Shown here in pieces: positions 1 through 6,160 of a DNA stretch of 8,221 nucleotides. Position numbers and translations under genes: made by a program. Position 1 is the stretch's first letter. Each line of letters opens with the position of its first letter. The stretch covers positions 1 to 8,221 of the forward strand of contig JAEUSC010000105.1 in NCBI GenBank assembly GCA_016789035.1. Direction: 5' to 3'. The stretch is from Candidatus Omnitrophota bacterium (GTDB lineage: Bacteria > Omnitrophota > Gorgyraeia > Zapsychrales > Fredricksoniimonadaceae). The notes beneath the pieces are model-generated. The model was not told where the DNA came from, ran no database searches, and saw only the letters and a list, made by a program, of their open reading frames with translations.

Positions 1-1
1 A

Positions 2-232
2 GGAAAGATCGACCTGGTCTTTATTGACGGCAATCATTCTTATGAGTTCGTTAAATCAGACACGGAAAATGCGTTAGAGATGCTCTCAGAAAAAGGTGTA
101 ATTATTTGGCATGATTATGACTATATCATTCACAAAGATGTGTTTCGCTATTTGAACAAACTGGCTAAAACCCATAAAATCTACTCGATCCCGCACACCC
201 GTTTTGCAATTTACGGACGCCAATTAGATTAA
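2..232 (+). CDS. Class I SAM-dependent methyltransferase, C-terminal part (5' truncated by window edge)
   Basis: Only the last 76 codons are present; the frame is open from the left edge to TAA at 230-232. The fragment reads GKIDLVFIDGNHSYE, then an amphipathic helix, then KGVIIWHDYD. This is the second half of a Rossmann-fold class I methyltransferase: 'DLVFIDGNHSYE' is the strand-4 region and 'GVIIWHDY' the strand-5 region of the Methyltransf_24 type, often found in sugar, polysaccharide or secondary-metabolite clusters. The SAM-binding glycine loop would lie upstream and cannot be seen, so activity and substrate cannot be judged. It ends convergently with the HtrA-like gene, with a hairpin between them. 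I am fairly sure of the fold and cannot name a substrate. Confidence 0.8.
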   Translation, partial: GKIDLVFIDGNHSYEFVKSDTENALEMLSEKGVIIWHDYDYIIHKDVFRYLNKLAKTHKIYSIPHTRFAIYGRQLD

Positions 233-239
233 GCCAAAA

Positions 240-266
240 CCTGTTCACCCGCGGAGGGTGAACAGG
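240..266. terminator. Perfect 11-bp hairpin between convergent genes, probable bidirectional terminator
   Basis: CCTGTTCACCC at 240-250 is the exact reverse complement of GGGTGAACAGG at 256-266, with a 5-nt loop GCGGA. It begins 8 bp after the methyltransferase stop and lies 51 bp beyond the stop of the leftward HtrA-like gene. The U-tract is poor rightward (ATCATTC) and modest leftward (GTTTTGG), so termination may be better for the protease transcript. The stem's length and perfection plus the convergent setting support a terminator or 3'-end stabiliser. Confidence 0.7.
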
Positions 267-317
267 ATCATTCAACCTACGCGGTTGATCATGGTCATCG
301 GCCTCACCGTCAACCCA

Positions 318-1340
318 TCAATTATGCCGAGGAATTTCTCCCGGAATAATTTCCAAAACAATCTTTTCAAACTGCCGGATCAGGACACACCGAATACGCT
401 CGCCGATTTTGTCCGTAGTCAAAAAACGGTGAAGATCATCCATGGTTTTGACCCTCAGACCGTTGACAGCTATGATCACATCTCCTTCCCGGATTCCGCC
501 CAAATGCGCCGGCGACCCATCTTCAAGGGAAGCGACATGAATTCCGCCCTCGACCGGCAAACGATCGATATGAACAATCCCTTCCGGTAAAAGAATATTC
601 TGACCCACCACACCCAAAAAAGCACGGCGGATCCGCCCGTCCATCATCAACTGAGCGGCCACCCACTGGGCCGTATTGGAAGGCACAGCAAAACAAATCC
701 CCTGGGCCGGAAGAATAATGGCCGTATTCACACCTATGACCTCGCCTTTAGAATTGACCAACGGTCCACCGGAATTCCCGGGATTCAGTGCCGCATCTGT
801 CTGAATGACCTGTTCGATCAAACGTCCGGAATTGGAGCGGATCGAGCGCCCCAAAGCGCTCACGATTCCCGAAGTCACGGAACACTCAAATCCGAACGGA
901 TTTCCAACGGCAATAGCCAACTGACCGACTTGAAGCCTGCCGGAGTCTCCCAATGTGGCGTACTTTAAATTAAAACCATCCACTTTGATAACCGCCAAGT
1001 CCGTGTGCGGATCATCCCCAATGAGACGCGCTTTAAGCGTTCGTCCATCCGTAAATGAAACGTCGATCACACTGGCTGAATGCACGACATGACTGTTAGT
1101 CAAAATAAATCCATCCGGTGTAAACACAAATCCTGAACCGCTCCCTTTGGCTTGCGGATCACCTTTCTGTGAATTACGGGCGATATCAATTTTAACCACA
1201 GCCGGACTCACCGTCCGGTAAACCCCATTGACCACCTTGGAATATTGATCCAGGAGTTCATCATCATTTGAGGGCCGTGAGCGGAACACGGAATCATTGT
1301 CATTATTTGAGTTACTTAACCACTGAATAAAGGGATTCAT
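318..1340 (-). CDS. HtrA/Do-like trypsin-fold serine protease with one PDZ domain, no signal peptide
   Basis: A 340-aa S1C-family serine protease. The trypsin-like domain spans about residues 40-230 with a complete catalytic triad: His84 (TNSHVV), Asp114 (HTDLAV) and Ser190 (NPGNSGGP). One PDZ domain follows at about 238-332, with a carboxylate-loop motif FLGV (241-244) and the helix/strand pattern GSPAHLGGIREGDVI. This matches single-PDZ DegS/HtrA proteins in length. Unlike those, the N-terminus (MNPFIQWLSNSNNDND) is polar, with no signal peptide or membrane anchor. The start is well fixed: GAGGTGA lies 4 nt upstream, and the upstream in-frame codons contain no ATG, GTG or TTG before a stop. 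Family role is quality-control proteolysis or chaperoning of misfolded proteins; here it may act in the cytoplasm. It lies downstream of the TetR and Cys-rich genes on the same strand, separated by a terminator-like hairpin. Stop is TGA. Confidence 0.93.
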   Translation of the reverse strand: MNPFIQWLSNSNNDNDSVFRSRPSNDDELLDQYSKVVNGVYRTVSPAVVKIDIARNSQKGDPQAKGSGSGFVFTPDGFILTNSHVVHSASVIDVSFTDGRTLKARLIGDDPHTDLAVIKVDGFNLKYATLGDSGRLQVGQLAIAVGNPFGFECSVTSGIVSALGRSIRSNSGRLIEQVIQTDAALNPGNSGGPLVNSKGEVIGVNTAIILPAQGICFAVPSNTAQWVAAQLMMDGRIRRAFLGVVGQNILLPEGIVHIDRLPVEGGIHVASLEDGSPAHLGGIREGDVIIAVNGLRVKTMDDLHRFLTTDKIGERIRCVLIRQFEKIVLEIIPGEIPRHN

Positions 1341-1344
1341 ACAA

Positions 1345-1351
1345 TCACCTC
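1345..1351 (-). promoter_or_regulatory. Strong ribosome binding site fixing the protease start
   Basis: On the minus strand the sequence AAAGAGGTGATTGT precedes the ATG. The core GAGGTGA is complementary to the 16S anti-SD, with the GAGG part 7 nt from the start codon. It matters because it supports the signal-less N-terminus of the HtrA-like protease. Confidence 0.8.
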
Positions 1352-1360
1352 TTTTTAGGT

Positions 1361-1399
1361 AGGAAAATCCTCCCGGAACGATGATACGCGCCGGGAGGA
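1361..1399 (-). terminator. Intrinsic terminator (or attenuator) after the Cys-rich small gene
   Basis: Read leftward, TCCTCCCGG pairs perfectly with CCGGGAGGA (9 bp, five of them in a GC-rich core), with a 14-nt loop, followed by TTTTCCT. It starts 13 bp after the stop of the 71-aa gene and ends about 20 bp before the protease start. It probably terminates the TetR/small-protein transcript. If so, the protease is expressed by read-through or from a promoter squeezed into or over this hairpin; the loop contains TATCAT, a weak -10 candidate without a convincing -35. Confidence 0.65.
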
Positions 1400-1412
1400 A
1401 GACATCTCACGA

Positions 1413-1628
1413 TTAATGAGCAGGAGCTTGCGATTCAGAGGACGATGGCATGATAGGACACATCTTGGCACTACCGCACATACCCCCATGGCCGCAAACA
1501 AATCCATGCGCGACAGCGGCAATTAATAGCCCAACCAATATTCCTACAAACAATTTTTTTGATCCGCAGCAGCTGTTGGCGGATGTTTTGCAGCAGGACC
1601 CATCTTTCTTTTCATGTGACTCAGTCAT
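1413..1628 (-). CDS. Small cysteine-rich single-pass membrane protein
   Basis: A 71-aa protein I do not recognise by family. It has three parts: a polar N-terminal segment (1-25) with two Cys-Cys pairs (C12-C13 and C20-C21) ending in SKK; one transmembrane helix at about 26-44 (LFVGILVGLLIAAVAHGFV); and a short tail rich in Cys, His, Met and Gly (C45, H47, M50, C51, M56, C57, M60), ending in a Ser/Pro/Ala stretch. Seven cysteines in 71 residues, on both sides of the helix, suggest thiol chemistry or soft-metal binding; this is inference. By the positive-inside rule (KK before the helix) the CC pairs would be cytoplasmic and the MC...MCPIM tail outside. Its ATG overlaps the TetR stop (ATGA), and a good SD (AAAGGAG, 6 nt spacing) sits inside the TetR gene, so the two are translationally coupled and co-transcribed. 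Stop is TAA, followed by a terminator-like hairpin. Confidence 0.8.
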   Translation of the reverse strand: MTESHEKKDGSCCKTSANSCCGSKKLFVGILVGLLIAAVAHGFVCGHGGMCGSAKMCPIMPSSSESQAPAH

Positions 1629-2248
1629 GACACTCTCCTTTGTTTGATTTTAAACGTTAATGTTAAGTACTGTTTCAAATGCTTAAGACTCTCATCGAAA
1701 ACATGACGATCGGCACTTGCCTTGGCCATAATCTGCGCACCTTCAATAACAGCGATGCAATGGTTGGCCAAGCTTGGAATATCAATACTTGAATCCGGAA
1801 TATATTTTTCTTTTGCCAATTTCAAATCCGTTTTTAGCAAAGCCGCCCATTCATTCAACCCTTTGAGACACAAAGACTGAATTTCCGGATGAGAATCAGA
1901 CAATTCTTGAATAAAAGTCGTGATCAAACAGCCCCTGTGTTTATTTTTCTTAAACATGGCCGACGGAATTCCGTCTAAAAGTGCCAGGACCCGGTCAAAA
2001 GGATCAGAAACGTCCTGACAGCAACCGGCCTGGCGCATCTCCTCTCTGGAATGAGAACAAAACTTCTCCAAAACCTGTTTGGCCAGACTTTCCTTGGTCT
2101 TAAAATGGTGAAAAAAACCTCCCTTTGTGATCTTGGCCTGCCTACAAATATCGTCCACCGATGTTCCTGCAAAACCGCGGGCAAGAAATAAATACTGGGC
2201 TTCGTTGAGAATAGTTTCACACGTTGTACTTTTTTTCTTTGGGGCCAT
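1625..2248 (-). CDS. TetR/AcrR-family transcriptional repressor, NemR-like
   Basis: A 207-aa one-domain-plus-ligand-domain repressor. Residues 10-57 form the TetR helix-turn-helix (ILNEAQYLFLARGFAGTSV, then DDICRQAKITKGGFFHHFKTKESL), with the typical 'KGxFFHHFKTKE' recognition-helix end. The C-terminal helical domain has HRGCLITTFIQELSDSHPE at 104-122, which aligns with the segment of E. coli NemR containing reactive Cys106; here it is Cys107. A further CC pair sits at 76-77. NemR responds to electrophiles and hypochlorite through its cysteines, so a similar input is plausible but unproven. I prefer ATG at 2246-2248 (MAPKKKS); a TTG two codons upstream is possible, and neither has a strong SD. 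It overlaps the downstream Cys-rich gene by 4 bp. A consensus promoter and a dyad operator lie directly upstream, which points to autoregulation. Confidence 0.92.
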   Translation of the reverse strand: MAPKKKSTTCETILNEAQYLFLARGFAGTSVDDICRQAKITKGGFFHHFKTKESLAKQVLEKFCSHSREEMRQAGCCQDVSDPFDRVLALLDGIPSAMFKKNKHRGCLITTFIQELSDSHPEIQSLCLKGLNEWAALLKTDLKLAKEKYIPDSSIDIPSLANHCIAVIEGAQIMAKASADRHVFDESLKHLKQYLTLTFKIKQRRVS

Positions 2249-2282
2249 AATCAATTCACACAGCGCTCTTAATTAATTACAT

Positions 2283-2296
2283 ACCAACTGGTCGGT
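2283..2296. promoter_or_regulatory. Probable TetR-family operator over the TetR start site
   Basis: The imperfect dyad ACCAACTGGTCGGT (minus strand ACCGACCAGTTGGT) has ACC/GGT ends and AC/GT inner pairs; five of seven base pairs are symmetric. This ACCnACnnGTnGGT form is typical of operators of TetR-family repressors. It lies 5 bp past the leftward -10 box, covering the predicted transcription start and 34 bp before the TetR ATG, an ideal position for blocking initiation. Binding is inferred. Confidence 0.6.
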
Positions 2297-2300
2297 TCTG

Positions 2301-2328
2301 ATTATATTCACCTACCCAGGGTTGTCAA
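2301..2328 (-). promoter_or_regulatory. Consensus sigma-70-type promoter for tetR and the Cys-rich gene
   Basis: Read leftward: TTGACA (2328-2323), a 16-bp spacer, then TATAAT (2306-2301). Both hexamers match the sigma-70 consensus at 6 of 6 positions. Predicted initiation is near 2294-2295, inside the dyad at 2283-2296, leaving a leader of about 46 nt. Such a strong promoter suits a regulator/effector pair that is normally repressed. The spacer also holds a 9-bp odd palindrome ACCCAGGGT (2314-2322). Confidence 0.8.
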
Positions 2329-2350
2329 GACCTGAGAAGAAAAATATTCA
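2322..2350 (+). promoter_or_regulatory. Possible divergent promoter for the glycosyltransferase operon
   Basis: TTGTCA (2322-2327, 5 of 6 to consensus) is followed after 17 bp by TATTCA (2345-2350, 3 of 6). The -35 lies on the same TTGTCAA palindrome used by the leftward promoter. An alternative -10, TACAAT at 2358-2363 (5 of 6), has no good -35. Either would give a short leader before the ATG at 2382. The evidence is weak. Confidence 0.35.
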
Positions 2351-2381
2351 CAAAATTTACAATCCTTACTTCTGTGTTAAT

Positions 2382-4679
2382 ATGACCTATTCTAATGAAA
2401 GCCTTTCGACTCTTATGCTGATTCTTTTGCCACTGATTTCGTTTCTTTTGTTTCTTGGGATCATCTACCCAAGAGCCACGGTGACACCCTCCTGGCGGGT
2501 TTCCTTTCTCAAAGCCAGTCTTATCATGGGGCTGTGTGTCCAAATAAGCACAGAAGTCTTAAGCATTTTTCATTTGTTTACACCGCCGCTTCTGGGTTTT
2601 CTCTGGCTAGCTGTACTGATAGGTACACTGTCCGCTTTCTTAAAGATTAAACCATGGCAAAAAATCTCCCTTCCAAAATTTCAGGAATGGAACTTCATCG
2701 ATGCCGCACTAGCCTCATGCATTGGGCTTATTATTCTCGTTACGGGAATTATCGCCTTGATAGCCCCTCCCAATAATTGGGACTCCATGACATATCACAT
2801 GTCGCGCGTGGCGCACTGGGTCCAAAACAAAAGTGTAGAATTTTATCCGACAGCGATCCTCCGTCAACTGTGGGCTTCCCCCTGGGCGGAATACGCCATC
2901 GCCCAAACGTATCTTTTGATCCATAGTGACCGCATGGCCAATCTGGTGCAATGGGCCAGCATGAGCGGCAGTGTGATTGGCGTCTCCGTGATTGCAAAAC
3001 AACTGGGCGCGCTTAGACGGGACCAGATCCTAAGCGCCTTGCTTTGCGCCAGCATTCCGATGGGAATCCTTCAGGCCACCAGCACACAAAACGATTATGC
3101 CGCCGGTTTCTGGGCGATTTGCATAGCTTCATTCTGCCTGGAATTATTAAAAAACATACGGCTGTCCACCGTGATTTGGCTTTCCTTGGCTTTGGGGCTC
3201 TCCTTGATGACCAAGACTACAGGCCTGCTATTTACCTTACCATTATTATGCGTTACGTTGATTCGGTCATTCCAGTTAGAAAAGACAAAGTCATTCATTT
3301 TCATTCTTATAATTGTTACGGTACCACTGTTATTCAACCTTCCCCAATACACACGCAACTATCATCTCGGCGGAAATCCGTTTTCTTTCCGCGAGGAATC
3401 GAAACTTCTTCCGAATAAAGAACACAGTCTGCAAGCTGTGATCTCAAATGGCCTGCGTTATTTGGGACTTAATTTATGCACATCCAGCAGCCAGACAAAT
3501 CAGCAAGTGAGTAATACCGTGACCGCCATCCACAACCTGTTAGGTTGGAATGTCACCGATGAGCGCTACACCTGGGGTGAAGAATATAAAATCAAACAAT
3601 ACATTCATGAGGATAATTCCTGTAATACTGCGCATACCGTCCTTTTTTTATTCCTGACCATTATTTTTATCACCTGGACTCATCGTAACCATCGGCCCGA
3701 AGTAAAAGTCTACCTAAGCTCCCTTTGGATCGGATTTCTTCTTTTTTGTGTCCTACTCAAATGGCAGCCGTGGGGCAACCGGCTTTTGTTGCCGCTGGCC
3801 GCCCTGGCCACACCGTTTATGGGAACCGTCTTATACAAAAAGTTTCCGCGCCTAAGCATTCTCATAGGCTTTGCCGTAACAATCCTCTCTTTTCCGTGGC
3901 TGCTCATCAATGAGTCCCGTCCGCTCACCGGCAAGGATTTCAATATTTTTACGAAAGACCACAATGCGCAGTATTTTAGTAATAATAAGGGCATGCAATT
4001 TTCCTATGACCGTGCCGTCGAGGAAATCCTAAAGAGCTCTTGTTCTGATATTGGTTTGTTGATGAGCTGGGAAAGCTGGGAATATCCTCTATGGCCGCTT
4101 TTAAATGCTCCGAGTGCTAAAAACCTTCGCCTGGAACATATAGAGGTGGATAATCCCTCAAAGAAATTCCCTTATCCGCGAGGGACTTTTAATCCGTGCA
4201 TTGTATTGAGCGACAACGGCCGGGGCATTGCAACCGTAACCCTCAACGGCACCAAATTTATTAAGACGAATCAATTAGCCTATCTGAGTCTTTACAGAAA
4301 AGATGCTGACGGGTCATTAACCAAAAATACGCGAAGTTCAAACTTTCGACAAATGCTAGAATATGCCTTTGCCGCTGACCGCCTTTTACAAAACGCGCAA
4401 GCTCAGGGAAAGCTCGATCAAAACGCATTCATGGAATCATTTCGTCTGCGTCAGATCTCCATCAATTATGCCGAAATGCTGGATTGGCAGGACCTCGATC
4501 AAATCTATCCCGAACTTGGCACCCAGATCAAAGACTATTATATGAAAGGCTCAGCTTCGCTCATGGACGGTTTGAGCACTCACAACCCCGAACAAATCAA
4601 TCAGGGACAGGCCAAACTTGCTGAATTTAACATCTGGATTGCAACGAATCTTCCCAAACTTCAGACCGCTTTTGAGTAA
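2382..4679 (+). CDS. Polytopic membrane glycosyltransferase, GT39/PMT_2-like (ArnT/DPM-mannosyltransferase superfamily)
   Basis: 765 aa from the ATG at 2382. Roughly 12-14 hydrophobic segments fill residues 10 to about 510. The first large loop, after about the fourth helix, carries PPNNWDSMTYHMSRVAHW (about 129-146). Its acidic residue, Asp134, is at the place where GT-C enzymes of the PMT/ArnT type keep a catalytic Asp. It continues with a 'YPT...RQLWASPWAEYA' stretch and 'STQNDY' further on, as in many proteins annotated as family-39 glycosyltransferases. These enzymes move a sugar from a polyprenyl-phosphate donor to an acceptor on the outer face of the inner membrane. About 250 C-terminal residues are largely soluble, ending in a helical region (about 655-765). 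An in-frame TTG at 2322 would add 20 polar residues and overlaps the leftward -35, so I prefer 2382, although no clear SD precedes it. The next gene starts 2 bp after the stop, suggesting an operon. Donor and acceptor are unknown. Confidence 0.82.
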   Translation: MTYSNESLSTLMLILLPLISFLLFLGIIYPRATVTPSWRVSFLKASLIMGLCVQISTEVLSIFHLFTPPLLGFLWLAVLIGTLSAFLKIKPWQKISLPKFQEWNFIDAALASCIGLIILVTGIIALIAPPNNWDSMTYHMSRVAHWVQNKSVEFYPTAILRQLWASPWAEYAIAQTYLLIHSDRMANLVQWASMSGSVIGVSVIAKQLGALRRDQILSALLCASIPMGILQATSTQNDYAAGFWAICIASFCLELLKNIRLSTVIWLSLALGLSLMTKTTGLLFTLPLLCVTLIRSFQLEKTKSFIFILIIVTVPLLFNLPQYTRNYHLGGNPFSFREESKLLPNKEHSLQAVISNGLRYLGLNLCTSSSQTNQQVSNTVTAIHNLLGWNVTDERYTWGEEYKIKQYIHEDNSCNTAHTVLFLFLTIIFITWTHRNHRPEVKVYLSSLWIGFLLFCVLLKWQPWGNRLLLPLAALATPFMGTVLYKKFPRLSILIGFAVTILSFPWLLINESRPLTGKDFNIFTKDHNAQYFSNNKGMQFSYDRAVEEILKSSCSDIGLLMSWESWEYPLWPLLNAPSAKNLRLEHIEVDNPSKKFPYPRGTFNPCIVLSDNGRGIATVTLNGTKFIKTNQLAYLSLYRKDADGSLTKNTRSSNFRQMLEYAFAADRLLQNAQAQGKLDQNAFMESFRLRQISINYAEMLDWQDLDQIYPELGTQIKDYYMKGSASLMDGLSTHNPEQINQGQAKLAEFNIWIATNLPKLQTAFE

Positions 4680-4681
4680 TT

Positions 4682-6160
4682 ATGGTTAAACTTCGAAAAA
4701 TTCTGTTTGCTGTATTTACACTGCTTTATCTGATCATATGCCCAGCGCTGATCCTCTATTCGTTGGGCATCGTCATCAAACCGGAAATCAAAGACATTGT
4801 GAAAACCGGCGTCATCTATGTGGACACCACCCCTTCCGGAGCCACCGTCTTTGTGAATGGCAAAGTCAGCCGGGAAGAGACCCCAACGGTCATCGACAAC
4901 CTGATTCCCGGCACCTACGAAATTATGATCAAGGCTCCTCACTATAAGACATGGTCAACGCAGGTGTCGGTCTCTGCGGAAAAAGCGACTCCATTAAATA
5001 GCATCCTTCTGTTACACGACCCGATTCTTAGCACACCCATTTCTCAAAAGCCCGTTGAGAAATTAATTACCGCCGATGAAAACCCGTTTGTTCTGGCCGT
5101 GACCGGGGACAATACCAAGGATCTTTTTCTTCATCTTTGGGACGAAAGCTTTCGCCAAAACCTTTTACCAGAAAAAGAAACAACACCTTTCTTTCTTAAA
5201 TCCCTTTTTAACAATGATCCCGCCCTTGCACAGGGGCACATCATTAAATATTTCAGCACACCCTCCAGCCCCTACATGATTTTCTTGGTGGAATCCAACA
5301 ACAAATTCAAATATTACTGGTCAGACCTTATCTTCGGGGCCACAAAGATTGAAGATATTACCGATCTTTTTCCAACAACCCCCACTGATATTCAATGGAA
5401 TGAATCGGATCCGAGACACTTGTTTTCGTTTGAAAACCAATCGGTTAGCCGGATCGATTTGGCCACCAAGGCCATTTATCCAAAAATCCTGGAAAACGTA
5501 AGCGCCTTTACAATTTCCGGCCAGATGATTTTCTTTATTAACACCAGCCGGTCGCTTGTAAAAACGTCAACACACTCTCCCCAGGAAAACATCAGGCTCG
5601 TTTCTACAAGCCCATTATTTAATGATCTTGTTTATAAGCACTTCCCGTTCTCTTATCTTTCCGCCGTCTCGGATAACATCATATTTCTCCTGGGTGAGGA
5701 TGGCAGTTTGTTAAGCAATGTAAAACCCTACCTGTTATTTGATAAAGACGTCCTTGGTTTTCAATGGAATAAGAAGGCACAGAAGCTGGCTTTTTGGACA
5801 GCCACGAAAGTTGGCGTCTTCGATTTTTCCAAGGGCACTGACCCACAGCAAGATCAACGGGTATGGATAAACTACAAATTCATCGAAATCAAACAGGCGC
5901 ATTGGATTCAGGACAATTATCTGGTGGTCGAGGACGCAAGCGATCTTCTGATCGCCAACACGGAATGCTGCGGACTTTCGGATGTCAGAAAGATTGCAGA
6001 CATTCAAAAAAATTCCAACACCTATTACTCCGCAAAAATTGGAAAGATATTTCTTATCCCCAAGGAAACAGGATTATTTTCCTATATCAACATTATTTCC
6101 CAGCATTCATTACTGAAAGCCGTCACAAAAGAAAAGGCCGAAAAAAACACGGAGCTTTAA
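4682..6160 (+). CDS. Membrane-anchored PEGA-domain protein with probable C-terminal beta-propeller
   Basis: A 492-aa protein. Residues 1-32 hold a positively charged start and one membrane anchor (LRKILFAVFTLLYLIICPAL). A PEGA domain follows at about 41-105: KTGVIYVDTTPSGATVFVNG, a proline-threonine step (TPTV), NLIPGTYEIMIKAPHYKTW and a closing strand. PEGA domains are surface-exposed beta modules thought to bind envelope partners. The remaining roughly 370 residues are beta-rich with recurring hydrophobic strand pairs (for example LGFQWNKKAQKLAFWTATKV and AHWIQDNYLVVEDASDLL), consistent with a WD40-like propeller; that assignment is by pattern only. Predicted topology is short N-terminus inside, bulk outside. 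It lies 2 bp after the GT39-like gene and overlaps the GT2 gene by 1 bp (TAATG), so it probably works with them in envelope glycan assembly, perhaps as a scaffold. No enzymatic motif is seen. Confidence 0.8.
   Translation: MVKLRKILFAVFTLLYLIICPALILYSLGIVIKPEIKDIVKTGVIYVDTTPSGATVFVNGKVSREETPTVIDNLIPGTYEIMIKAPHYKTWSTQVSVSAEKATPLNSILLLHDPILSTPISQKPVEKLITADENPFVLAVTGDNTKDLFLHLWDESFRQNLLPEKETTPFFLKSLFNNDPALAQGHIIKYFSTPSSPYMIFLVESNNKFKYYWSDLIFGATKIEDITDLFPTTPTDIQWNESDPRHLFSFENQSVSRIDLATKAIYPKILENVSAFTISGQMIFFINTSRSLVKTSTHSPQENIRLVSTSPLFNDLVYKHFPFSYLSAVSDNIIFLLGEDGSLLSNVKPYLLFDKDVLGFQWNKKAQKLAFWTATKVGVFDFSKGTDPQQDQRVWINYKFIEIKQAHWIQDNYLVVEDASDLLIANTECCGLSDVRKIADIQKNSNTYYSAKIGKIFLIPKETGLFSYINIISQHSLLKAVTKEKAEKNTEL

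Noticed and set aside
258..590. Open frame of 110 codons on the + strand
   Set aside because: Lies antisense to the protease gene and its 3' flank; the product resembles no family and the hairpin overlaps its start.
1450..1647. Open frame of 65 codons opposite the Cys-rich gene
   Set aside because: Antisense shadow; no SD or family features, while the minus strand has the SD, coupling and a membrane helix.
2249..2254. TTG start two codons upstream of the TetR ATG
   Set aside because: Neither start has a clear SD; ATG is more usual and the HTH begins well downstream in both cases.
2266..2281. AT-rich TTAATTAATTA stretch as a possible -10 or operator
   Set aside because: It lies downstream of the far better consensus promoter and within the TetR leader; no associated -35.
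2322..2381. TTG start adding 20 residues to the GT39-like protein
   Set aside because: No SD, a polar non-membrane leader, and it coincides with the -35 box of the leftward promoter.
5863..6159. In-frame N-terminal extension of the GT2 gene inside the PEGA gene
   Set aside because: The translated extension is low-complexity, non-conserved in appearance and shadows a clear coding frame. ATG at 6160 has an SD and a TAATG coupling junction.
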